Assembly (NCBI GenBank): GCA_910588225.1
Contig: CAJUQT010000010.1
Location: forward strand, 31,102 to 95,101
Length of the DNA stretch: 64,000 nt
DNA from: an uncultured Acetatifactor sp.
GTDB lineage: Bacteria; Bacillota; Clostridia; Lachnospirales; Lachnospiraceae
Direction: 5' to 3'
Below the pieces are notes generated by a model. The model ran no database searches. It was not told the origin of the DNA and saw nothing but the letters and a program-made list of their open reading frames with translations. The translations under genes were made by a program, and so were the position numbers. Shown in pieces: positions 8,040 through 15,244 of the stretch (position 1 is its first letter; each line of letters starts with the position of its first letter).

Positions 8040-9056
8040 ATGTCTGTCACCGCCAAAGAACTGGCCAGCCTGTTGAATCTGTCCGAAGCCGCCGTATCCA
8101 TGGCCCTGAACGGCAAACCTGGAGTCAGCACTGCCACACGCAAAAAAGTCGTGGAAACCGCCGAAAAATACGGCTATGATTTCAGCCGGATTACCGCAAA
8201 AGCGCCTGCGCCCCGGCCTTCTCAGGGCACTCTGTATTTCATTATCTACCGCAAGCACGGCGCGGTAGTGACCGATACTCCCTTTTTTTCTCAGCTGTCT
8301 CAGGGGATTGACTCCGGCTGCAAAAAACACCACTACTTTTTAAACGTATTTTATCTGGATGAAGGGGAAAATCCGGAACGTCAGCTCCGGGAACTGATTC
8401 ATTTCGACTGTAAGGGAATTCTTCTGCTGGGCACGGAAATGCTGGAAAATGATGTGCTTCCCTTTCTGAATCTGAAACTGCCTCTGGTCATCCTGGACAC
8501 CTGTTTTGAGACCATAGAGGCGGATTATGTTCTGATCAATAATGCGCAGGGTGCCTATCTGGCCACCTGCCACCTGCTTTCCCGGTGCAGAGAACAGCCC
8601 GGATACCTGCGCTCTTCCTACCCAATCAATAATTTTACGGAACGGGCGGACGGATTCTATCGGGCAGTCCGTCGAAACGGCATGTCCACCTCCAACTCAA
8701 AAGTACATTTCCTCTCCCCCTCTGCGGAAGGGGCTTATGCGGATATGACAGCGATTCTGAGTACCGGAGAGAAGCCGGCCCGCTGCTACTTCGCCGACAA
8801 TGACCTGATTGCCTGCGGCGCCATGAAGGCGCTGAAGGAAAAAGGATACCGGATTCCTCAGGATGTGTCCATTGTGGGCTTCGACAATATGCCAATGTCC
8901 GCCTATACGGAACCGGCTCTCACCACTGTCAACGTCCCGAAAGAATACATGGGAGAGATGGCCGTCTGCCGTCTCTCCCAGCTTATCGAATCCCAGGGGA
9001 ATATTCCCGTGAAATTGGAGATTTCCACCACCCTTGTAAAGCGGAAAACCGTATAA
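8040..9056 (+). CDS. LacI-family transcriptional regulator
   Basis: A 338-residue LacI/GalR repressor. The N-terminal helix-turn-helix (TAKELASLLNLSEAAVSMAL, residues 4-23) and hinge region lead to a periplasmic-binding-protein-like effector domain (about 65-335), with typical blocks FADNDLIACGAMKALKEKG, VSIVGFDNM and AYTEPALTTV. GAGGAG lies six bases before the ATG. It is transcribed divergently from the isomerase-transketolase-kinase operon and flanked on the other side by two more hydrolase genes, so it probably controls the whole sugar locus, with a sugar or sugar phosphate as inducer. The target is inferred from position. Confidence 0.9.
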   Translation: MSVTAKELASLLNLSEAAVSMALNGKPGVSTATRKKVVETAEKYGYDFSRITAKAPAPRPSQGTLYFIIYRKHGAVVTDTPFFSQLSQGIDSGCKKHHYFLNVFYLDEGENPERQLRELIHFDCKGILLLGTEMLENDVLPFLNLKLPLVILDTCFETIEADYVLINNAQGAYLATCHLLSRCREQPGYLRSSYPINNFTERADGFYRAVRRNGMSTSNSKVHFLSPSAEGAYADMTAILSTGEKPARCYFADNDLIACGAMKALKEKGYRIPQDVSIVGFDNMPMSAYTEPALTTVNVPKEYMGEMAVCRLSQLIESQGNIPVKLEISTTLVKRKTV

Positions 9057-9130
9057 TTAGATTCCTGCGGAAACAAGCCGCACCCCGTGTCGAAAACGCC
9101 TTATTCCATTCCTGCAAATGCTGATTTTTC

Positions 9131-9164
9131 CGTAACAGTTCAGCGCCCTGTCCGAACTGTTACG
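9131..9164. repeat. Interspersed repeat, copy B, in a strong hairpin
   Basis: Perfect 11-bp arms CGTAACAGTTC / GAACTGTTACG enclose the loop AGCGCCCTGTCC. The core matches copy A near 1481-1515. It lies between the convergent LacI and hydrolase genes; neither side has a good T-tract, so it is better seen as a REP-like element than a standard terminator. Confidence 0.5.
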
Positions 9165-9171
9165 ATTTTCC

Positions 9172-11139
9172 TCAGCCCTCCAGCCTGTGCAGAACAGCCT
9201 CGAATACATTGGCCGCCGCCCAGAGATTGTAGCTGAACCAGGAATTATATGCTTCTCCGGTATCATACCGCTCCGTCACCAGCCCGTCGGAGGGACACCA
9301 TCTCTCAGACAGGACACCATACTGCCCATATCCCGTCCGGTCCGGATACAGCTCCAGCGTCTGCATCATCCAGGCAATGGAATCCAGCGCACGCTCTGTG
9401 TAATAAGCATCCCCCGTCACTTCTCCCAGGAACAGCAAATCCTCATCCGCCAGCACACCCATTGGATGAATATGGGGATTGGAAACGGACGTAACAGAAC
9501 CTCCGCAGGCATTCCAGCCGGCATTTACCGGAGGATGCTCCGGACGGGTAGGATAGCCATACCGCCACAGGAATTCATATCCCGCGCTGTACTTCATATC
9601 CTCCAGGAATTCTGCTTCTTTTGTATATTCGTACAGCATCCGACTTCCATGCAGAAAGCTTAGATTCCCCTCCTGATCCACCGCCTTCCAGGTGTCCATT
9701 GGCGCGCCATAGCAATCCAGGTTGATGACAAACTTACGATAATAAGCATGTGCCTTCCTGGCCTTATCCACATAGGAGGCATCTCCTGTCAGCTGCGCAA
9801 GATACATCAGCCCCGGCACAAACCAGCATCCCGCAAAGCCTTCCCAGTCCAGCACCTTCCTTTCCTGCGCCGAATAAGTATAGCCGAAAGCCCCGTCCTC
9901 TCTCTGGAGAGAAACCACGGTATCCAGCACATTTTTACAGTTGCTCAGCCATTCTTCCTTCCAGGAAATTCCTTTTTCCTTCAGGAAAGATACTGTCTTT
10001 AAAATATAATATACCGCGCTTCCCTGAGTGTAAGCACAGTGGCAGTCTCTACAGAGACCATAATAAGTCCACCATCCATTCAACCGGTCATCAGAATTCT
10101 CGTTCACCGGTGCATATAAATCATTGAAGAAGCCTGACTCCTCCCGATAACCGGCCACAATCCTGTCCAGCATCGTTTCTCCCGACATGGCCTGAGACAA
10201 CCGGCCTGCCGCAAAATCTCCCAGCAGATATCTGCTCATCACAAGAGGAAATCCAAGAATGGCCCCGCCTGTCCAGCCGATTTCCACCACATTCCTCCAG
10301 GGCTCCAGCTTTGTATTGTCATAAGGCTGGCATTTTCTGTTGGTGTATTCTCCCGCTTCCGAATCATAGTTCAGGCAGCAGAACGTATCCAGCATGGCTT
10401 CTGCCGCCTGTCGAAAGCTTCCGGTGTACACAGGTCTCACATGAATTCTTTCATATTCCCTGCGCACAATCCTGTGAATGCCCAGCCTTCCCTCTCCTGC
10501 CACAGTATAAATCTTCCCTGCAACGCAGGCTTCTCTCCCCCGGCTCCCGGTGGAAGCGGCAGGTACGGAACGATTCAGGAAGGTCACCGGGTCGTTGGTG
10601 TAACCCAACGTAACTCCGAAACAGTCCGGCAATGCAGCGAAGATACCGTTTCTGATCAGACCGCCCTCCTCTTTTCCTTCTTCCTCTGAATAAGGGTCTA
10701 CAGATATCGCGGCAGTTCCCCTGCCACAACAGAGCGCCGACAAAGGCACAGCCGCCCGGTCCGCCCGAAATTCCCAATAGGGCGAACAGAATGCCGCCTC
10801 GGGATGAATTTCCGTAAGCAGAGGAAATTCTCCGATACGCACCTCCTCCGCATGATTGTCCCCGTAAATATTACAGGGAATCACATGGAAATAATCCTTT
10901 TCCTCCGGCAGGGAAAGCTGCAGCTTCATTCGGGTGTCATAGGAAGCATGGTATTCCATTCGATAACTGATTTCTCCCTCCGATCCTTCTTTGTCAAAAG
11001 CCACCCGGTATTCCGCATCCTTCGTCCGAAATTCACAGCCGCCTTCCGTATAACAGGAGTCCGGCACAGGAATCCATATATCATTTTTCCCGTAAAAAAT
11101 ATTCACTTTTAAGTTGAATCCATTTAACTTTAATATCAT
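9172..11139 (-). CDS. Putative (alpha/alpha)6-barrel glycoside hydrolase, family not recognised
   Basis: A 655-residue protein without signal peptide. The first about 230 residues look like a beta-rich domain. The rest has regularly spaced Trp/Tyr-rich helical repeats (W-R-N-V-V-E-I-G-W-T-G-G, then DRLNGWWTYYGLCRDCHCAY, VNAGWNACGGSVTSVSNPHI and YDTGEAYNSWFSYNLWAAAN), the style of (alpha/alpha)6 toroid glycosidases and lyase-like hydrolases. I cannot place it in a named family. GGAAAGGA precedes the ATG. It lies between the regulator and a GH78 rhamnosidase on the same strand, so a role in removing or handling a terminal sugar or uronic residue of a plant glycoside is likely but unproven. Confidence 0.6.
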   Translation of the reverse strand: MILKLNGFNLKVNIFYGKNDIWIPVPDSCYTEGGCEFRTKDAEYRVAFDKEGSEGEISYRMEYHASYDTRMKLQLSLPEEKDYFHVIPCNIYGDNHAEEVRIGEFPLLTEIHPEAAFCSPYWEFRADRAAVPLSALCCGRGTAAISVDPYSEEEGKEEGGLIRNGIFAALPDCFGVTLGYTNDPVTFLNRSVPAASTGSRGREACVAGKIYTVAGEGRLGIHRIVRREYERIHVRPVYTGSFRQAAEAMLDTFCCLNYDSEAGEYTNRKCQPYDNTKLEPWRNVVEIGWTGGAILGFPLVMSRYLLGDFAAGRLSQAMSGETMLDRIVAGYREESGFFNDLYAPVNENSDDRLNGWWTYYGLCRDCHCAYTQGSAVYYILKTVSFLKEKGISWKEEWLSNCKNVLDTVVSLQREDGAFGYTYSAQERKVLDWEGFAGCWFVPGLMYLAQLTGDASYVDKARKAHAYYRKFVINLDCYGAPMDTWKAVDQEGNLSFLHGSRMLYEYTKEAEFLEDMKYSAGYEFLWRYGYPTRPEHPPVNAGWNACGGSVTSVSNPHIHPMGVLADEDLLFLGEVTGDAYYTERALDSIAWMMQTLELYPDRTGYGQYGVLSERWCPSDGLVTERYDTGEAYNSWFSYNLWAAANVFEAVLHRLEG

Positions 11140-11274
11140 TTATACTACATTCCTTTCCACAATTTACAGATATAATGCCACACAGATTATTCTTTTCCAT
11201 ATAATGTTCCAATTACCTGTCTGAACTACTGCCTATTCGTTCCCATCCCTTACTCTCTATCAGAAAAGCAGATA

Positions 11275-13959
11275 TCAGAAAGACTTCCGATACACAATCT
11301 CCCACTCTCCGGAACCGCACTGTGCAGTGAAAATCCCCTCCTTCAAAGCAAAATCCAGCCCCTCAGTCCTGATCTCTTCGGCGCCTTTTTCCAATCTGAT
11401 CTCCGCGGTGGTATTGTGTGGAATTGTAATCTGCAGCCTGCGGACATCCTCCGCCTCCCCCTTTTCCCAGCGAACCTTCAACACACCGTACACACTCTCG
11501 TAAGAGCCCTCCGCAAAGTCGAATGCATCTCCTGTCTGGGGACTGATAATGGAATGATGATAACCCGGGTCCTTCTCGTCGATTTCCATTCCCAGCACCA
11601 CTCTGTAAAGCCAATCCCCCACAGCGCCGTAAGCATAATGATTGAAGGAATTCATATCCGGACTCCACATGGTCCCGTCTGGCTTCATGCCGTCCCAATG
11701 CTCCCAGACAGTGGTTGCTCCCATCTTTACCTGATAAAGCCAGGAAGGGAAATCCTCCTTCAGCAGAAGGTCATAAGCCTCCTTCACATAGCCGTTACGG
11801 CTCAGCGCATGGCAGAAATAAGGCGTTCCCACGAAACCAGTGACCAGATGGCCATTCTCCTTCTTCAGCAGCTCTGTCAGACGCCGGGCTGTCTGGGCCC
11901 TGAAAGCTTCCGGCACCAGATCAAAATACAACGCCACAATGTGAGCCGTCTGGGTCTGGGCTGTCATGGTTCCGTCCGCCTGAAAGAAGGTTCGTCTGAA
12001 CTTCTCCACAATCTTGTCATGCAGGGCACCGTACCGCACCGCATCCTCCCGCCTGTCCAGAATCCCGGCAATTTTCACGAAAAGTCCTGTGGAATAGGCA
12101 AAATATGCCGTACAGGTCAAATCGTTTGGCGTGGCGCCGAAGTAGCTTCCCTCCTCTGCATCCAGCGCCACCCAGTCCCCGAACTGCAGCCTGTAATTCC
12201 ATATGTAATCTGTGGAATGCTCTTTCATGAAATCAATCCACTTCCGCATACTCTCATACTGCTCTTCCAGAATTGTCTTATCCCCGAACGTCAGATACAT
12301 GGTCCAGGGATTAATCACTGCCACATCCGCCCATGCCGCCGCGGAATGAGTCCCCTGGGACAACAGCCAGTCATTCTCTTCCTTCCCGCTGATAATGTCA
12401 GGCACCACATGAGGCACACCTCCCTCCGGCGTCTGATCCGCCGCCACATCCTTCAGCCATTTCCGGAAAAAAGTATACGTGTTCATAAGCCAGCAGGCAG
12501 TCCTGCAGAAAATCTGGGCGTCTCCCGTCCATCCCACTCTTTCGTCTCTCTGAGGGCAATCCGTGGGAATATCCAGGAAATTCCCCTTCAGACCCCAGAG
12601 AATATTCTGCTGCAGTCTGTTCACCAGCGGATTGGAACACCGAAAGGTTCCCGTCTGCTCCATCTGGGAATAAAGTGCAAACGCCAAGAAATCTTCCGCC
12701 TTCACTTCTCCGGGCCATTGCAGAATCTGTACATACCGAAATCCCATAAAGGTAAAAAGAGGGTGATACTCTTCCGGCCCGTCCCCTTTGCAGATATAAT
12801 GAATCTCCTGCTTCGCGGAACGCAGATTTGCCGTATATACATTTCCCTGTGCATCCAGTGTCTCAAAGCATTTCAGAACAATCTCACATCCCCTGTCCGC
12901 CTGCACTCGAAAATTCACCCATCCGGTCAGGTTCTGACCGAAATCAATCACAGTTTCCCTGTTGGGTGTCACAATCACTTCCCTGGCCTGAAGCTTTTCC
13001 ATTTTCCGCACCCTGCTGCCCGCCTGGGCCGTGAGCGCTTCCATCGGGAACTCAATTCTGCTTACCTTTTTCCATTTCCCTTCATCTTCCGACTCCAGTC
13101 TGGCATCATACCATTCTCCGTCGTAAATCTCCGAAAAAGTTACTGGACCGGGTCGTCCCTGCCAGCTTTCGTCCGTCACGAAAATCTCTTCCCTGCCATC
13201 CTTATACCGCACTATCATCTGCATCAGAAAAGCTGTTCTCGTACCGTAATTGTTCCTCAATAGCAGGAATCCCATCTTTCCTTTGTACCATCCTGCTCCC
13301 AGCATGACCTCCAGAACATTTTCTCCTTCTTTCAGCAGTTCTGTCACATCACAGGTCTGGTAACATAGATGCTTATGATAAGAAGTCCAGCCAGGGGTCA
13401 TTTCGTCCTCTCCCTCCTTCTCTCCATTGATAAAAAAGCGGTACAATCCCAAAGCTGTCCCACACACATAAGCCGACTCCACTTCCCCCTTCAGATAAAT
13501 CCTTTTCTTCAGACAGGTACTGTTGGATTTCTCGCTGTCTGATTCTTCCTCCACGGTAATGAAACCTGCCTTCCACTGGCTCCTGTCCAGAATTCCTGTC
13601 ACAAAGGAAGCAGTGTCGCTGTAAGGACTCTTCTCCACGCCATCGCTCACCCGGACTCGCACAAAATATTCCCTGCAGGATTGAATCTCGCCTGATACTT
13701 TTCCTTTTTCATTGATTCGAATTCCCTGCCCCTCTGTCTTCTCCCATGGAATTTCCACATGAACAGATTCTTCGCTCTCCACGAAACCACTGTCATAGAC
13801 GAGCCTTTCAAACTGCAAATCCTCCGCAATCTGCAGCTGATAGGACTTTTGTACCACGCTTTTCCTGTCGCTCTCCAGCACCCAGCCAAACCATGGAATC
13901 CCTCCCAGACCTGTAGGCTGTTCCACATACTCCATTCTGATTTTTATCGCTTTAAGCAT
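11275..13959 (-). CDS. Alpha-L-rhamnosidase, GH78
   Basis: An 894-residue GH78 enzyme: N-terminal beta-sandwich domains including an Ig-like start (EYVEQPTGLGGIPWFGWVLES), the AWYKGKMGF-type carbohydrate-binding block, then the (alpha/alpha)6 catalytic domain with DIPTDCPQRDERVGWTGDAQ, which holds the conserved acid region, and TTVWEHWDG, which holds the base region, and a C-terminal beta domain. It lacks a signal peptide, so it should be cytosolic and act on small rhamnosides. An upstream Met at 13992 is inside a hairpin; ATG 13959 has GGGAG nine bases ahead. GH78 enzymes release L-rhamnose from flavonoid glycosides and pectin fragments. Confidence 0.92.
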   Translation of the reverse strand: MLKAIKIRMEYVEQPTGLGGIPWFGWVLESDRKSVVQKSYQLQIAEDLQFERLVYDSGFVESEESVHVEIPWEKTEGQGIRINEKGKVSGEIQSCREYFVRVRVSDGVEKSPYSDTASFVTGILDRSQWKAGFITVEEESDSEKSNSTCLKKRIYLKGEVESAYVCGTALGLYRFFINGEKEGEDEMTPGWTSYHKHLCYQTCDVTELLKEGENVLEVMLGAGWYKGKMGFLLLRNNYGTRTAFLMQMIVRYKDGREEIFVTDESWQGRPGPVTFSEIYDGEWYDARLESEDEGKWKKVSRIEFPMEALTAQAGSRVRKMEKLQAREVIVTPNRETVIDFGQNLTGWVNFRVQADRGCEIVLKCFETLDAQGNVYTANLRSAKQEIHYICKGDGPEEYHPLFTFMGFRYVQILQWPGEVKAEDFLAFALYSQMEQTGTFRCSNPLVNRLQQNILWGLKGNFLDIPTDCPQRDERVGWTGDAQIFCRTACWLMNTYTFFRKWLKDVAADQTPEGGVPHVVPDIISGKEENDWLLSQGTHSAAAWADVAVINPWTMYLTFGDKTILEEQYESMRKWIDFMKEHSTDYIWNYRLQFGDWVALDAEEGSYFGATPNDLTCTAYFAYSTGLFVKIAGILDRREDAVRYGALHDKIVEKFRRTFFQADGTMTAQTQTAHIVALYFDLVPEAFRAQTARRLTELLKKENGHLVTGFVGTPYFCHALSRNGYVKEAYDLLLKEDFPSWLYQVKMGATTVWEHWDGMKPDGTMWSPDMNSFNHYAYGAVGDWLYRVVLGMEIDEKDPGYHHSIISPQTGDAFDFAEGSYESVYGVLKVRWEKGEAEDVRRLQITIPHNTTAEIRLEKGAEEIRTEGLDFALKEGIFTAQCGSGEWEIVYRKSF

Positions 13960-13987
13960 TTCACACTCTCCCTTGTATTTTCTACCC

Positions 13988-14022
13988 TTCATAAGGTCAT
14001 CATATACAGATGACCTTATGAA
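13988..14022. promoter_or_regulatory. 14-bp perfect inverted repeat upstream of the rhamnosidase
   Basis: Arms TTCATAAGGTCATC / GATGACCTTATGAA, loop ATATACA. It ends about 29 bases before the rhamnosidase start and carries no T-tract on either side, so an operator or mRNA-stabilising hairpin is more likely than a terminator. Confidence 0.5.
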
Positions 14023-14197
14023 GAATACGCTGTATCCTCCATCAACTGGACGAAAGAAAGCTGCCTTTTGCTTTCTTTAATATGGCCATTATATCAGACC
14101 CCGCTGATTTTACAATGCCCTTTTTCCACATGGCATTGAGGATGCGGAAATGTTATGATAAAATTAAGACGGATTGATATGGAAGGAGTTAACTTTT

Positions 14198-15067
14198 ATG
14201 TGGCTTATTATGGCAGTTTTATCAGCTTTCTTCGCAGGAGTAACATCAATCCTGGCAAAATGCGGCATTCGGAAGACAGATTCCGATGTGGCGACCGCAT
14301 GGAGAACTGTGGTTGTTCTGTTATTCGCGTGGATTATGGTATTTATAGTTGGTTCTGCGGAGACCATTTTCACAATAACGCCAAAATCTTTATTCTTTTT
14401 GATTTTGTCCGGCATGGCAACAGGTGCGTCATGGATTTGTTATTTTAAGGCATTATCCCTGGGAGATGTGAATAAGGTTGTTCCCATTGATAAATCAAGT
14501 ACGATTCTTACCGTACTGCTGGCAATCGCACTATTCGGGGAGACAGAGTATTTATTGTTCAGGCTGACCGGAACCGTCCTCCTGGCTGTGGGAATTTATC
14601 TGATGGTGGAAAAAAGACAGACTGCGGAAAAAGAATACAACACCCGCTGGCAGCTTTATGCTGTTCTCTCCGCTGTTTTTGCCGCTCTCACTTCTGTACT
14701 TGCCAAAATCGGAATCACCGGTGTGGAATCTAATCTTGGCACTGCAATCCGTACCATTGTCGTCCTCGTTATGTCCTGGCTCATCGTTTTTATAAAAGGG
14801 AAACAGATACAGCTAAAACAGATTGACAAAAAAGAAATCATTTTCATATCCCTTTCCGGACTTGCAACAGGAGCTTCCTGGCTGTGCTACTATTATGCCA
14901 TTCAAAATGGTATTGTAAGCCTTGTGGTACCTGTTGACAAACTAAGCATTCTGATAACAGTCGCTTTTTCCTATGTGGTATTCCGGGAGAAATTATCCAG
15001 AAAAGCTTTCCTCGGACTTCTGCTTATGACCGCAGGCACACTCATAATGACATTACCGAGTCTCTGA
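14198..15067 (+). CDS. EamA-family (DMT) transporter
   Basis: A 289-residue membrane protein with ten hydrophobic segments arranged as two EamA repeats. The repeats begin with matching blocks (FFAGVTSILAKCGIRKTDSDVATAWRTVVV-like near the start, and FAALTSVLAKIGITGVESNLGTAIRTIVV-like in the middle) and both contain a SGxATGASWxCYxxA motif. An earlier in-frame TTG exists, but ATG 14198 has AAGGAG nine bases upstream. It probably exports or imports a small metabolite; the substrate is unknown. It stands alone between the sugar locus and mutS2. Confidence 0.85.
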   Translation: MWLIMAVLSAFFAGVTSILAKCGIRKTDSDVATAWRTVVVLLFAWIMVFIVGSAETIFTITPKSLFFLILSGMATGASWICYFKALSLGDVNKVVPIDKSSTILTVLLAIALFGETEYLLFRLTGTVLLAVGIYLMVEKRQTAEKEYNTRWQLYAVLSAVFAALTSVLAKIGITGVESNLGTAIRTIVVLVMSWLIVFIKGKQIQLKQIDKKEIIFISLSGLATGASWLCYYYAIQNGIVSLVVPVDKLSILITVAFSYVVFREKLSRKAFLGLLLMTAGTLIMTLPSL

Positions 15068-15115
15068 TAAAGAAATCTTTGATCCGGAACTGTCACTGGA
15101 AATACTTGTGGTAGT

Positions 15116-15161
15116 ATGATATAATGACCTTATTCTTGGGAGGAAACGGCCGAATGGCCAT
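15116..15161 (+). repeat. Promoter/leader duplication, copy 1
   Basis: 46 bases repeated at 15184-15229 with one mismatch. It contains an extended -10 (TGATATAAT, 15117-15125), a GGGAGG ribosome site and ATG at 15154. Confidence 0.75.
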
Positions 15162-15192
15162 CCATCATGTGCACTCTGGGCACATGATATAA
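15154..15192 (+). CDS. Possible His-rich leader peptide of mutS2
   Basis: Copy 1 of the duplication carries GGGAGG ten bases before ATG 15154, opening a 12-codon frame MAIHHVHSGHMI that stops inside copy 2. Four of 12 residues are His. In copy 2 the same start gives only MAI and a stop. Expression is unproven and the frame may be accidental. Confidence 0.25.
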   Translation: MAIHHVHSGHMI

Positions 15193-15229
15193 TGACCTTA
15201 TTCTTGGAAGGAAACGGCCGAATGGCCAT
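15184..15229 (+). repeat. Promoter/leader duplication, copy 2
   Basis: Second copy of the 46-base unit, differing by GGA for GGG in the ribosome-site region. Its extended -10 is at 15185-15193, so mutS2 could be read from two tandem, nearly identical start sites 68 bases apart. Confidence 0.75.
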
Positions 15230-15244
15230 TTAAAGGGAACACTT

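Noticed and set aside
11416..13263. 615-codon open frame on the plus strand
   Set aside because: Complete overlap with the GH78 gene in antisense; composition is typical of a shadow frame.
14053..14078. Terminator from AAAGAAAGC / GCTTTCTTT stem
   Set aside because: The stem is A/T-rich, has no T-tract after it and lies upstream of both divergent genes, so it is unlikely to end a transcript.
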